From: Candidatus Nanohaloarchaea archaeon
GTDB taxonomy: Archaea; EX4484-52; GLR71
Direction: 5' to 3'
Assembly: GCA_013138765.1 (NCBI GenBank)
Contig: WTCB01000126.1
Coordinates: 1-34,404 of the forward strand
Length of the DNA stretch: 34,404 nucleotides
Part shown: positions 21,591 through 31,114 of the stretch, piece by piece
Layout: the number at the start of each line of letters is the position of its first letter
Numbering within the stretch: the stretch's first letter is position 1
Position numbers and translations under genes: made by a program
Notes under the pieces: generated by a model
Told to the model about the DNA's origin: nothing
Database searches by the model: none
Seen by the model: only the letters and a program-made list of their open reading frames with translations

Positions 21591-22031
21591 ATGTCAAAAT
21601 TATATGCAGTCATAAGGGTCAGAGGAACTGTAGGAATCAGAAAAGAGATTAGGTATACTCTTGAATCCTTAATGCTTACAAAACCTAATCATTGTATTAT
21701 TGTTCCTGAAAATGAATGTATGGTCGGTATGCTAAATAAAGCAAAAGATTATATCACTTGGGGAGAAATATCTGATGATATGTTAACCATTCTTGTATCT
21801 AAAAGAGGCAGGATTAGTTCTAAAGTATTTGCGGACACTAAAGAAGCTACAGCTGCAGTAAAGAACATTAAAGCAGGCAAGATCAGAGATTCTGGTATAC
21901 GACCTGTGTTTAGACTTTCTCCACCTGTAAAAGGACATGAAAGAGGCGGAATAAAAAGAACTTTTGTTCAGAAAGGTGCATTGGGTTATAGGGGAGAAAA
22001 AATTAATGATCTTCTTACCAAGATGATTTAA
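21591..22031 (+). CDS. rpl30: Ribosomal protein uL30
   Basis: YAVIRVRGTVGIRKEIRYTLESLMLTKPNHC. Confidence 0.94.
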   Translation: MSKLYAVIRVRGTVGIRKEIRYTLESLMLTKPNHCIIVPENECMVGMLNKAKDYITWGEISDDMLTILVSKRGRISSKVFADTKEATAAVKNIKAGKIRDSGIRPVFRLSPPVKGHERGGIKRTFVQKGALGYRGEKINDLLTKMI

Positions 22032-22054
22032 AAATATCCAATTTCGTGATTAAG

Positions 22055-22504
22055 ATGGTTGTAAACAAGACAAAAAAAGTACGGAAACTTAGAGGTTCAA
22101 GGACTCATGCATGGGGTTCTCCTAAAAAACATAGGGGTGCTGGAAGCCGTGGTGGTCGTGGAATGGCTGGTTCCGGAAAGAAAGGACAACAGAAGATGAC
22201 AGCGCTTCATAATATTAAACAGCGGATCGGTAAATCTGGATTCATAAGACCTTTAAAGGTCATAACTTCAGATGTAACTATAAATCTGTCTCGGATAGAA
22301 CTTAATCTTGATTCATATATTACATCTGGCGTGGCTGAGAAATCCGGAGCAACATATAATATTGATTTAAGTAAGGCTGGAGTGCAGAAAGTTTTAGGCA
22401 GTGGTATAGTAAGTTCAAAGATAAATGTTACTGCAGAGAAATTTTCAAGTACTGCAATTGAAAAAATTGAAAAAGCTGGTGGAAAAGCAATAGTTTTGGA
22501 ATGA
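22055..22504 (+). CDS. rpl15: Ribosomal protein uL15
   Basis: VRKLRGSRTHAWGSPKKHRGAGSRGGRGMAGSGKK. Confidence 0.95.
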   Translation: MVVNKTKKVRKLRGSRTHAWGSPKKHRGAGSRGGRGMAGSGKKGQQKMTALHNIKQRIGKSGFIRPLKVITSDVTINLSRIELNLDSYITSGVAEKSGATYNIDLSKAGVQKVLGSGIVSSKINVTAEKFSSTAIEKIEKAGGKAIVLE

Positions 22505-22514
22505 ATCCAATACT

Positions 22515-22541
22515 TTATTTTTGTTTTTTTGGTTTTTTTGT
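22515..22541 (+). terminator. T-rich tract after uL15, candidate archaeal terminator
   Basis: tttatttttgtttttttggtttttttg just downstream of the uL15 stop. Confidence 0.35.
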
Positions 22542-22647
22542 ATATACATATTTATATATGCTTTTTAAAATATTGTTAGCGGGCATTTAATTGTCTGTTT
22601 TTGTTTTGATCAATGCTGTCAAGACATATGTTTATGGTGCGGATCTG

Positions 22648-24009
22648 ATGAATTACGAGTCTTTGATACAGAAGCTTCCTGGTGTTGCTAGACCTATCAA
22701 AAAACTTACATTTAAGGAAAAGTTTAAATGGACTATACTCGGTCTTCTTTTTTATTATATCCTTTCTGAGATTGCAGTTTGGGGTGTTGCTTCAACAGCG
22801 ATTGCTCAGTTTCAGGCACTTGAAGATATTATGGGTGCTAGTTTCGGTTCTTTAATTACGCTTGGTATTGGACCTATCGTTACCTCAAGTATATTCTTGC
22901 AACTTTTGACCGGGTCGGGCATAATCAATTGGGATATGTCAACGCACCATGGTAAAGTTATGTTTCAGGGAACTCAAAAGATACTTACTTATATCTTATG
23001 TTTTGTAGAAGCGGCTGCGTATACTCTTATGGGTGCGATACAGCCTATGAATTTCTTGCCGTTGACTGTCGGTCTTGTCATTTTTCAGATTGCTCTTGGT
23101 GGAATTATAATTGTATTTTTAGATGAAGTGATAAGTAAATGGGGTTTCGGGTCAGGCGTATCTCTTTTCATTGCTGCGGGCGTCAGTAAGCAGATATTTT
23201 TGAGATTGTTCAATCCATTCGGCACTGCAGGTACACCGTCTGGTGTCATACCTTATTTTATTTCATCTGTGCTTTCAGGCATTCCTGATTTCTTGGCACT
23301 ATTACCTGTACTTACGACGCTATTTATATTTGGTATGGTAGTATATGCGCAGGCCATGCGTGTTGAAATACCTTTAGCTTTTGGTTCTGTTCGTGGTTTT
23401 GGCAGGAAATGGCCTTTGAAGTTCATTTATACTTCAGTCATTCCTGTTATTTTAGCAGCTGCACTCTTGATTAATTTTAAGGTATGGGGTCAGCTTTTGG
23501 CTTCGCGTGGATTTCCATTGCTCGGTACTTTCAGTCCAGATGGGTCTCCCTTGTCTGGTCTTGTCTATTATTTAAGTCCACCATCAAACTTCATCTGGAA
23601 TCTTGTTACGTTCAATATTGTTTTTGATGATGTATTGCGGGTTGTGATCTATACTACATTTTTTGTAGTTGCGAGTGTGGTATTTTCAATATTCTGGATG
23701 CATAGTGCTAATATGGATTCACGTTCTGTTGCAAAACAGATACAGAATAGTGGTATGCAAATTCCCGGATTCAGGAGAGATATACGGGTTGTAGAGAGAG
23801 TTCTTGACAGGTATATTCCTAGTCTTGCTGTTTTAGGTGGTGCATTTGTTGGGCTTCTTGCAGCATTTGCGGATTTAACCGGAGCTCTTGCAGGCGGTAC
23901 TGGTATACTTTTGGCAGTTATGATCATCTATCAGCTTTATGAGGAAGTATCAGTGCAGCATGTTGAAGATATGTATCCATCTTTAAGAAAATTCATGGGC
24001 AAGACGTGA
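22648..24009 (+). CDS. secY: Protein translocase subunit SecY
   Basis: Ten-TM protein with SecY motifs (GIGPIVTSSIFLQLLTGSGII); ATG 22648 follows GGTGCGGAT. Confidence 0.97.
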   Translation: MNYESLIQKLPGVARPIKKLTFKEKFKWTILGLLFYYILSEIAVWGVASTAIAQFQALEDIMGASFGSLITLGIGPIVTSSIFLQLLTGSGIINWDMSTHHGKVMFQGTQKILTYILCFVEAAAYTLMGAIQPMNFLPLTVGLVIFQIALGGIIIVFLDEVISKWGFGSGVSLFIAAGVSKQIFLRLFNPFGTAGTPSGVIPYFISSVLSGIPDFLALLPVLTTLFIFGMVVYAQAMRVEIPLAFGSVRGFGRKWPLKFIYTSVIPVILAAALLINFKVWGQLLASRGFPLLGTFSPDGSPLSGLVYYLSPPSNFIWNLVTFNIVFDDVLRVVIYTTFFVVASVVFSIFWMHSANMDSRSVAKQIQNSGMQIPGFRRDIRVVERVLDRYIPSLAVLGGAFVGLLAAFADLTGALAGGTGILLAVMIIYQLYEEVSVQHVEDMYPSLRKFMGKT

Positions 24010-24013
24010 TTTT

Positions 24014-24715
24014 ATGGCTGAAATCTTAATCAATATGGTTAATGTTTTATTTAGTCCACTTTTAAGTCTTGAACCTGTATATGTAATAGCATTAATCGCT
24101 TCTTTTTTATCGTTGGTATTTGTTGTTGCCAATAAGATCTTGGTCAATCAGGATAAGCTTAAGCATGTTAAGTCTGAGATGAAAACTGTGCAGAAGCAGA
24201 TTAAAAAGGCAAAGTCAAAAAATAATGATAAAGAGATAAAAAAACTTTTTGATAAAAGTATGAAATTGAATCATCAACAGCTTAAGATGGTCCTTAAACC
24301 TATGATGGTTTCAATGCTCTTTATATTTATGATATTTCCTTGGATGAGTTTTACTTATGGTGATGTCATTGCGCCGATAAATGATACCTCCGCATTGTTT
24401 GTTAAGGGTGATTTTGAGAATATGTTCACAGTTCATGTCGGTACGGGTGATGGTTCTGTCACTTTTGTTGATGAAGTCACTGGGAAAGTATATTCTTCAG
24501 GTGATAAGATTGTGCTTTCGGAGCAGGAATGGTTTATTGAGCATAAAGCATCTAAAAATGAAAATAGTGCAGCATCTGTCGTGTTTAAGACCATGAAAGT
24601 TAAGCTGCCGATCAGTTTACCTATAATTGGTGAATCTGTCGGCTGGCTTGGGATGTATATACTTATGTCAATACCTTCTACAATTATTTTCAGAAAATTG
24701 TTGGGTGTGCAGTAA
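24014..24715 (+). CDS. EMC3/TMCO1-family (DUF106) membrane protein
   Basis: TM segments plus coiled coil, MKTVQKQIKKAKSKND...; conserved position after secY. Confidence 0.85.
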   Translation: MAEILINMVNVLFSPLLSLEPVYVIALIASFLSLVFVVANKILVNQDKLKHVKSEMKTVQKQIKKAKSKNNDKEIKKLFDKSMKLNHQQLKMVLKPMMVSMLFIFMIFPWMSFTYGDVIAPINDTSALFVKGDFENMFTVHVGTGDGSVTFVDEVTGKVYSSGDKIVLSEQEWFIEHKASKNENSAASVVFKTMKVKLPISLPIIGESVGWLGMYILMSIPSTIIFRKLLGVQ

Positions 24716-24841
24716 TTAGGATCAAGAATTTAATAAGGTTAAGAAATGTGTTTATTTTAAAAAGATTTGTATCGTAATTTATATCTATTGATTAATATTT
24801 ATGTTCATGTAATTTATGATCAATAAAAGGAGATGTTAAAT

Positions 24842-25105
24842 ATGGAACCAAGATTTAGGTCAAGATCATTTAAAAGAATTGAAACAAGCCTTCCGGGCGG
24901 AAACAATGTTCTTCATTATAGGCGTAAAGGTGTAGCAAAAGCTCACTGTTCAACATGCGGCGTTCCACTTTCTGGAGTGCCTACAGGCAAGAAAGGTGAT
25001 ATTGCAAAACTTTCAAAGACTGAGAAGAGACCAGAACGTCCTTATGGGGGCGTACTTTGCAGCAGATGTGCAAAGGAAAACATAAAAGTCAAGTCAAGAC
25101 TTTGA
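24842..25105 (+). CDS. rpl34e: Ribosomal protein eL34
   Basis: FRSRSFKRIETSLPGG, RPERPYGGVLCSRC. Confidence 0.94.
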   Translation: MEPRFRSRSFKRIETSLPGGNNVLHYRRKGVAKAHCSTCGVPLSGVPTGKKGDIAKLSKTEKRPERPYGGVLCSRCAKENIKVKSRL

Positions 25106-25131
25106 TTTTAAATATATATTAGGTGATAATT

Positions 25132-25407
25132 ATGTCAGCAATTATAGCGGGTAGAGTCTGTGTAAAGACTGCGGGAAGAGAAGCATCAAAATATTGTGTA
25201 ATAACGGATGTTATAGATGACTATTTTGTTGAGATTACAGGTCCGAAAGCACTTACGGGCATGAAGAGAAAAAAATGTAATATTTCACATATCGAACCAA
25301 CTGCAGATATCTTAAAGATAAAGGCAAAAGCAACAGATGATGATATTCTTAAGGCCATTGATACTGCAAAACTTACAGATAAGATGAAAGCAGGACTTAA
25401 GCTTTGA
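25132..25407 (+). CDS. rpl14e: Ribosomal protein eL14
   Basis: GRVCVKTAGREASKYCVITDVID, GPKALTGMKRKKCNISHIEPT. Confidence 0.93.
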   Translation: MSAIIAGRVCVKTAGREASKYCVITDVIDDYFVEITGPKALTGMKRKKCNISHIEPTADILKIKAKATDDDILKAIDTAKLTDKMKAGLKL

Positions 25408-25413
25408 TTTCTT

Positions 25414-26385
25414 ATGTCAAAGGATGAATCTGGCTGGATTGTAAAAGATGAGGCAGAGACAGATCCTAAATTTGGCTGTTTTCCTCATGAACGGACCATC
25501 GAAGAGTGCTTAAACAATGGTCTTGTTGTAATTGATAAGCCAGCAGGCCCTACCTCTCATCAGGTTGCGGCATGGACCCGTGATATATTAGGCGCTAAAA
25601 AAGTAGGGCATTCAGGTACTCTTGATCCTCAAGTTACTGGCGTACTTCCATCTTTAGTAAACAATGCAACAAAGATAACTCCTGCACTTCTCACCGAAGG
25701 CAAGGAATATGTGTTTATCATGCTGTTACATTCGGATGTCTCTGAAAAGATGATACGTAATACTGTTTCTGATTTTATTGGGACTATCGTACAGATGCCG
25801 CCAGTCAAGTCGGGGGTCAAAAGACGTCTCCGTCAGAGAAACATCTATTCTTTGGAGATTCTTGAGATTTCAGGCAGATATGTCCTTTTCAAGACTGATG
25901 TTCAGGCGGGTACTTATATCCGTACGTTGTGTGTTGATCTTGGTAAACGGATGGGCGTCAAGGCACATATGCATGCGCTTCGAAGGATTCGGGCGGGACC
26001 GTTTTCTGAAAATCAGGCAGTTACGCTTCATGATCTAAAAGATGCATTTATCTCTTTTCAAGAGACCGGTGATGAATCACAGCTTCGTGAGATTGTCAAG
26101 CCAGTGGAATTTGGAGTCAAGCATATGAAAAAAATTCTTGTCAAGGATTCTACTGTGTCTGCTCTCTGTCATGGTGCACCTCTTCATATCGGCGGCATTT
26201 CAAAGCTTTCTAAAGGGATTGATGCTGATGACCAGGTTGCTATAATGAGCCTTAAAGGTGAGCTTATTGGTATCGGTACTGCTAAAATGTGTTCTGATGA
26301 GATTAAGGTCTTAAAGAAAGGTATTGTTGCGACACTTAACCGGCTTGTCATGAAAGAAGATTTATATCCGCGTATGTGGAAATAG
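25414..26385 (+). CDS. cbf5: tRNA/rRNA pseudouridine synthase Cbf5 (TruB family)
   Basis: VVIDKPAGPTSHQVAAW, GHSGTLDPQVTGVLP, GTYIRTLCVDLG, PUA domain. Confidence 0.96.
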   Translation: MSKDESGWIVKDEAETDPKFGCFPHERTIEECLNNGLVVIDKPAGPTSHQVAAWTRDILGAKKVGHSGTLDPQVTGVLPSLVNNATKITPALLTEGKEYVFIMLLHSDVSEKMIRNTVSDFIGTIVQMPPVKSGVKRRLRQRNIYSLEILEISGRYVLFKTDVQAGTYIRTLCVDLGKRMGVKAHMHALRRIRAGPFSENQAVTLHDLKDAFISFQETGDESQLREIVKPVEFGVKHMKKILVKDSTVSALCHGAPLHIGGISKLSKGIDADDQVAIMSLKGELIGIGTAKMCSDEIKVLKKGIVATLNRLVMKEDLYPRMWK

Positions 26386-26420
26386 ATGTAAGTGTTAATA
26401 TTATTTTGTGGTGTTTGTCT

Positions 26421-26627
26421 ATGGTTCTGAAAAAAGATTTATTTGATATGCTTGCCTGCCCTAAATGCAAGGGTGATGTGTCTCTTAAGGGGACGTTTAT
26501 ATTGTGCGGGAAATGCAAGCTTGCTTATCCTGTCTTGGATTCTGATGTTCCTGATATGCTGATTGATGATGCGTGGGCTCTTTCAAAGGCTGAGAAGGCA
26601 GGGTTTAAGCACAATCTTAAGCTTTGA
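26421..26627 (+). CDS. Trm112/UPF0434-like zinc-binding protein
   Basis: DLFDMLACPKCKGDVSLKGTFILCGKCKLAYPVLDSDVPDML; ATG 26421 preferred. Confidence 0.85.
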   Translation: MVLKKDLFDMLACPKCKGDVSLKGTFILCGKCKLAYPVLDSDVPDMLIDDAWALSKAEKAGFKHNLKL

Positions 26628-26671
26628 TTTGTGTGATAGTTTTTAAAGTTTGTGTACTTATCTTTATTTGT

Positions 26672-26755
26672 GCAGAGGTCGCTTAGCCAGGTAGAGCGCT
26701 GGACTTGAGATCCAGTGAGTCTCGACTCACGGGTGTTCGAATCACCCTCTCTGCG
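26672..26755 (+). tRNA. tRNA-Ser(UGA), intronless
   Basis: GCAGAGG/TCTCTGC acceptor, CTGGA-CTTGAGA-TCCAG anticodon arm, long variable arm, T-arm GGGTG TTCGAAT CACCC. Confidence 0.93.
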
Positions 26756-26756
26756 T

Positions 26757-26773
26757 CTTTTTTTGTTTTTTTA
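26757..26773 (+). terminator. T-rich tract after tRNA-Ser
   Basis: cttttttt g ttttttt downstream of the tRNA. Confidence 0.35.
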
Positions 26774-26798
26774 TGTATTTATCGGAATTTAATATTGA

Positions 26799-26813
26799 CA
26801 AAACCTTTATAAA
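26799..26813 (+). promoter_or_regulatory. Candidate BRE/TATA promoter element for the uS13 operon
   Basis: CAAAACCTTTATAAA, identical 15-mer to the one upstream of 16S rRNA. Confidence 0.55.
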
Positions 26814-26972
26814 ATTATCAAGACTATTCTTGTTGTTAATATAGTGCGCAGACAGATTCTTGATTATTTTTTAATTGGATATCTTTGTGTCTATAATTGA
26901 TATTTTCGGTGACATGTATTGCGTGTTGCCGTTGGTTCTAAATACCCGGAACTAAAAAAAGGGGGAGTAGAT

Positions 26973-27497
26973 ATGGCTAAAAATGATATAAAAACTGATA
27001 AACTAAAAACAAGTCCTAAAAATGCTGCTGCATCATCTGGTGGAAGCAGACCTAAAATACATGCATCAAAGAATATTATACGTATAAAAGGTACTGATAT
27101 TTTTTCTGATAAAAAACTTAGTATCGGGCTTACTGCAATAACTGGTGTGGATTATAATCTATCCCGTGCAGTGCTTCATGTCGGTGGTTTTGACCAGAAT
27201 AGTTTAGTTGAGTCTCTTTCTGAAAAAGACATTGAAAAAATAGAGACCATCATTGAGACTCCTACAAAATTCGGTATTCCTGCATGGCTTGTCAATCGAA
27301 GAAATGATTATGTTACTGGCGATGATATGCATCTGATCGGTTCAGATATCCGTCTGACACTTCGTGATGATATAAATCGTCTTCGTAAGATTCGTGCGTA
27401 TCGTGGCATCAGGCATGAACTTGGATTGCCTGTAAGGGGTCAGAGAACAAAATCCTCATTCAGGAAGGGTGGAGTTGCATCCAGGAAGAAAAAGTAG
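26973..27497 (+). CDS. rps13: Ribosomal protein uS13
   Basis: IIRIKGTDIFSDKKLSIGLTAITGVDYNLSRAV, YRGIRHELGLPVRGQRTKSSFRKG; ATG 26973 after GGGGGAG. Confidence 0.96.
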   Translation: MAKNDIKTDKLKTSPKNAAASSGGSRPKIHASKNIIRIKGTDIFSDKKLSIGLTAITGVDYNLSRAVLHVGGFDQNSLVESLSEKDIEKIETIIETPTKFGIPAWLVNRRNDYVTGDDMHLIGSDIRLTLRDDINRLRKIRAYRGIRHELGLPVRGQRTKSSFRKGGVASRKKK

Positions 27498-27507
27498 GTG
27501 ATATGTT

Positions 27508-28137
27508 ATGGGAGATCCAAGGAAATCAAAAAGAATATTTAGCAGACCTACAAGACCTTATGATAAAGATAGGATAACTGCAGAGAAAGGACTTATGAAA
27601 GAGTTTGGTCTAAGACGAAAAAATGAGATATATAAGGCTGAAGCATTTATACGGGACATAAAAAGACGTGCAAGGCAGTCTATTGCGTTAAAAGATGATG
27701 ATGTTGAGCAGACTATACTTAACAAAGTTACAAAGCTTAGACTTTTAGGTGATAAAGAAGCAACAATCGATGCTATTTTAGATCTTGATCTTAAACATTA
27801 TCTTGAAAGGCGACTTGAAACACAAGTTGTGAGACGAGAACTTGCAAATTCATTTTTGCAGGCAAGGCAGTTTATTGTCCATGGGCATATCTTTGTCAAT
27901 AATGTAAAGGTGACATCACCACAATATCTTGTCTGTCTTGATGAAGATAGTCTTATAACTTATAGTTCAAAGTCTGTTCTTGCTTCAAGTTTTAAATATG
28001 CGCCCAAAAAAATTAAAGAGCGTAAAGAGTTCTCAGGTTCAAGAAGACCTTTTGGTGGAAGGGGCAGACGACCACCGTTTAGAGGCGGTGCAGGTAATGC
28101 ACAACAGGGTGCACCAACTGGAGGCGTTAAGAAATGA
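27508..28137 (+). CDS. rps4: Ribosomal protein uS4
   Basis: [23 protein letters not shown]4 domain [14 protein letters not shown]. Confidence 0.96.
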   Translation: MGDPRKSKRIFSRPTRPYDKDRITAEKGLMKEFGLRRKNEIYKAEAFIRDIKRRARQSIALKDDDVEQTILNKVTKLRLLGDKEATIDAILDLDLKHYLERRLETQVVRRELANSFLQARQFIVHGHIFVNNVKVTSPQYLVCLDEDSLITYSSKSVLASSFKYAPKKIKERKEFSGSRRPFGGRGRRPPFRGGAGNAQQGAPTGGVKK

Positions 28138-28544
28138 GCAATATAACTAAGACTGCTAAACCTCAAAAGTGGGGCATGGTCCATATCTACAGCAGTTTCA
28201 ATAATATTTTGATAACTCTTACAGATATTACCGGTGCTGAAACTTTGGCTAAATGCAGTGGGGGTATGATGACTGATCGAGGTCGTGATCAGGCAGGTCC
28301 ATACGCATCTATGCAGGCGGCACAGCGTGTTGCTCAGGAAGCAGTTGAAAAAGGTATGACAGGGGTTCATGTAAATGTACGTGCTCCTGGTGGAAATAAA
28401 TCTAAAACACCTGGAAAAGGTGCCCAACCTGCAATAAGGGCATTGATTAAAGGTGGACTGCGGATTGGTAATATTAAAGATGTAACTCCCTTACCTCACG
28501 ATAAAACTCGTAAGAAAGGTGGAAGACGTGGAAGGAGGGTGTAG
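28134..28544 (+). CDS. rps11: Ribosomal protein uS11
   Basis: [34 protein letters not shown]-terminus. Confidence 0.97.
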   Translation: MSNITKTAKPQKWGMVHIYSSFNNILITLTDITGAETLAKCSGGMMTDRGRDQAGPYASMQAAQRVAQEAVEKGMTGVHVNVRAPGGNKSKTPGKGAQPAIRALIKGGLRIGNIKDVTPLPHDKTRKKGGRRGRRV

Positions 28545-28546
28545 AT

Positions 28547-29332
28547 ATGAAAGTTAAGATGATAAGTCGAGATACTAATTCGCTTAAGTTTGAAATCTCT
28601 GAAACAACACCTGTGTTTGCCAGTGCTATCCGTAGGGTTATCTTGCAGAAGATACCCATACTTTCCATAACCCGTGCTGATTTTATAGATAATACCTCTG
28701 CTTTATATGATGAAATAATTGCTCATCGTTTTGGTATGTTGCCTATAGTCTTTGATCCAAAGAAATATGTTTTGGGTGCTGGCTGTAAGTGTGGGGGTAA
28801 GGGTTGTTCTTCATGCCAAGTCAAATTTGTGCTGAAAAAGGAAGGACCTTGCACTGCGTATGCTAAAGATATGGTGTCAACAGATCCTGCAGTCAAGGTT
28901 TTAGATGGTGACATAATAATCGTCAAGCTGTTGGAAGGACAGTCTATTGATGTTGAAGCAACTGCAACTATCGGGTTTGCTGAGGATCATGCCAAATGGC
29001 AGAGTGCTATCGTCGGCTACAGTTATTATCCTAAACTTATTGTGGATAAAAAGAGAATCAAAGAAGCTAAAGATTGTGTTGATGCATGTCCATTGGGTCT
29101 TATAACATCTGATCTTAAGATAAAGGAACCTTATTCATGTAACTTATGTGGTTCATGTGAGTTTGCATGCCCTGACGGTGCTGTAACTATTGAAGGAGAC
29201 AGTTCAAGAATAATATTTAATATTGAATCTGTTTCAGGTCTTAGTCCTGATGTCATAGTCCTTGCGGCAAAAGAAATATTGGCCAATAATGTTGGCGAGT
29301 TTGAAGAGGCTCTAAAAAAAGAATTAAAATGA
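28547..29332 (+). CDS. rpoD: RNA polymerase subunit D (Rpo3) with ferredoxin-like insertion
   Basis: PVFASAIRRVILQKIPILSI, CKCGGKGCSSCQV, CNLCGSCEFACP. Confidence 0.95.
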   Translation: MKVKMISRDTNSLKFEISETTPVFASAIRRVILQKIPILSITRADFIDNTSALYDEIIAHRFGMLPIVFDPKKYVLGAGCKCGGKGCSSCQVKFVLKKEGPCTAYAKDMVSTDPAVKVLDGDIIIVKLLEGQSIDVEATATIGFAEDHAKWQSAIVGYSYYPKLIVDKKRIKEAKDCVDACPLGLITSDLKIKEPYSCNLCGSCEFACPDGAVTIEGDSSRIIFNIESVSGLSPDVIVLAAKEILANNVGEFEEALKKELK

Positions 29333-29340
29333 GAATTTAT

Positions 29341-29531
29341 GCAGGGGTCGCCAAGCCTGGTCAACGGCGCTGGACTTAAGATCCAGTGAGTCAGTCTCTT
29401 CGAGGGTTCGAAACAACTGGTGCTCTGTTGATGTGCATTCTACATTCGTTTCTTTGATTCGATGTAGATTATATTTATTGAAATTATTTGCGCATTGGCG
29501 GGTCTTTGTTGGGAAATTCCCTTCCCCTGCA
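29341..29531 (+). tRNA. tRNA-Leu(UAA) with T-loop intron
   Basis: GCAGGGG/CCCCTGC acceptor, CTGGA-CTTAAGA-TCCAG, type II variable arm, T-stem GAGGG/CCCTT split by intron; near-identical 5' half to tRNA-Leu(UAG) at 31336. Confidence 0.93.
29413..29517 (+). other. 105-nt BHB-type intron in the T-loop (59/60) of tRNA-Leu(UAA)
   Basis: H GAGGG/CCCTT; TTCG/GGAA central helix (3 WC pairs + G.G); bulges AAA (29411-29413) and ATT (29516-29518); outer helix CAAC/GTTG; splicing gives TTCGAAT. Confidence 0.85.
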
Positions 29532-29549
29532 TATCCCATTTAAAATATA

Positions 29550-29560
29550 TTTATAAAGGT
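29550..29560 (+). promoter_or_regulatory. Candidate TATA element upstream of eL18-uL13-uS9-rpoN unit
   Basis: TTTATAAAGGT about 110 nt upstream of eL18 ATG. Confidence 0.45.
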
Positions 29561-29582
29561 ATTGGTATTAATTATACCTGTT

Positions 29583-29661
29583 CAATGTAATATTTACATT
29601 GTCTCCAAGTACGCAACCTATAAGGTTGCGCGCGAGGGAAACCATATAAGGAGGTTATTAA
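29583..29661 (+). promoter_or_regulatory. Structured leader of eL18 mRNA: palindrome/hairpin, second hairpin, SD-containing helix
   Basis: CAATGTAA-TAT-TTACATTG (29583-29601); CGCAACC-TATAA-GGTTGCG (29612-29630); AACC-ATATAAGGA-GGTT overlapping the GGAGG SD. Confidence 0.5.
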
Positions 29662-30027
29662 ATGACAAAACATACGGGTCCTACAAATCCAGTGACTATT
29701 GGTCTTATAAGAGATCTCAATAAGCTGGGTTCAAAGGAAAATGCGCAAATCTGGAAAGATATTGCTAAATGGTTGGGGAAGTCTTCAAGACAGAGACCTG
29801 CTGTAAATCTTTCTAAACTAGAAAAATATTATAATGATAAACTTGAAATCATTGTTCCTGGAAAAGTTTTAGCTGACGGCATCATTACAAAACCCGTCAA
29901 GGTTTCAGCTCTTTCAGTATCTGGTTCTGCAATAAGTAAACTTAAATCCGTAAAAGGCGGTTTTACTACAATTTCAGAACTTATGAAAAAGAATCCTAAA
30001 GGCAAAAACCTAAGGATTATAGTGTAG
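29662..30027 (+). CDS. rpl18e: Ribosomal protein eL18
   Basis: TGPTNPVTIGLIRDLNKLG, VPGKVLADGIITKPVKVSALSVS. Confidence 0.95.
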   Translation: MTKHTGPTNPVTIGLIRDLNKLGSKENAQIWKDIAKWLGKSSRQRPAVNLSKLEKYYNDKLEIIVPGKVLADGIITKPVKVSALSVSGSAISKLKSVKGGFTTISELMKKNPKGKNLRIIV

Positions 30028-30036
30028 GTGTTTATT

Positions 30037-30447
30037 ATGATAATTGATGGTACAAATCTTATACTTGGAAGGATGGCATCTAAAGTTGCTAAAATTCTTC
30101 TTGGTGGGGAAGAGGTTACAATAATCAATGCTGAAAAAATTATAATTTCTGGACAGCGGAAAGAAATATTTTCAAAATATAAGGCACGACGAGATAGAGG
30201 GGATGTCTATAAAGGTCCTTTTACTCCAAGAATGCCGGATCGACTTGTCAGGAGAACTGTGCGAGGTATGCTTCCACGAAAGAAAGCTAAAGGTATAGCT
30301 GCATTAAGTAAGCTTTCTGTATATATGGGTGTCCCTGATACAGTTAAAGGTAAACCTGAAGAGATAGATGTTTCAAAAAGCAGTCTTAAAGATCAGAAAT
30401 ATGTCACTGTCCATGAATTGTGCAAGTGGCTTGGTGCTAAGGTGTAG
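30037..30447 (+). CDS. rpl13: Ribosomal protein uL13
   Basis: IIDGTNLILGRMASKVAKILLGGEEVTIINAEK, VRRTVRGMLPRKKAKG. Confidence 0.96.
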   Translation: MIIDGTNLILGRMASKVAKILLGGEEVTIINAEKIIISGQRKEIFSKYKARRDRGDVYKGPFTPRMPDRLVRRTVRGMLPRKKAKGIAALSKLSVYMGVPDTVKGKPEEIDVSKSSLKDQKYVTVHELCKWLGAKV

Positions 30448-30450
30448 ATT

Positions 30451-30855
30451 ATGAAAATTATAAATTCTGTAGGCAAAAGGAAAAATGCAGTTGCAAGAGC
30501 AGTCATAAAGAAAGGTACAGGAAAATTTAGGATTAATCGAATACCTTTTGATCTTGTTAAACCTGAGTTATCACGTCTGAGACTTATTGAACCTATAAGG
30601 CTTTCTAAATCTGTTTCAGATAAGCTTGATATTAATGTTATCACAAATGGCGGTGGGACTACCGGTATGATTGATGCTGCACGGCAAGCAATCTCGCGAG
30701 GTATTGTCTCATGGACTGGTGATGATGAACTTAAAAGTAAATTAATTGCTTATGATAGAAATCTTATCGTCAATGATCCAAGACGGAATGAAGTCAGTAA
30801 AGAATCACATTCCAGTAAGGGTCCTCGTAGGAAGAGACAATCAAGCAAGAGATGA
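30451..30855 (+). CDS. rps9: Ribosomal protein uS9
   Basis: SVGKRKNAVARAVIKKGTGKFRIN, C-terminal GPRRKRQSSKR. Confidence 0.96.
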   Translation: MKIINSVGKRKNAVARAVIKKGTGKFRINRIPFDLVKPELSRLRLIEPIRLSKSVSDKLDINVITNGGGTTGMIDAARQAISRGIVSWTGDDELKSKLIAYDRNLIVNDPRRNEVSKESHSSKGPRRKRQSSKR

Positions 30856-30861
30856 TGCAAT

Positions 30862-31068
30862 ATGATAATACCTGTAAGATGCATGACATGCGGTGCTGTA
30901 ATCGGTGGAAAATGGGAAAAATATAAAGCCCTTGTTGAGGGTGGCAAGACACCAAAAGATGCACTTGATGAACTTGGTATTGGTCGATATTGTTGCAGGA
31001 GTCTTTTTTTGACTCATGTTGATCTTATTGATGATGTTGCAAAGTTTAAGATTGTCAGTAAAAAATAG
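30862..31068 (+). CDS. rpoN: RNA polymerase subunit N (Rpo10)
   Basis: MIIPVRCMTCGAVIGGKWEKY...LDELGIGRYCCRSLFLTHVDLID. Confidence 0.97.
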   Translation: MIIPVRCMTCGAVIGGKWEKYKALVEGGKTPKDALDELGIGRYCCRSLFLTHVDLIDDVAKFKIVSKK

Positions 31069-31114
31069 GGCATAAGAGTTTTATATATTTTATTTTATTA
31101 TTTTATTATAAAAT

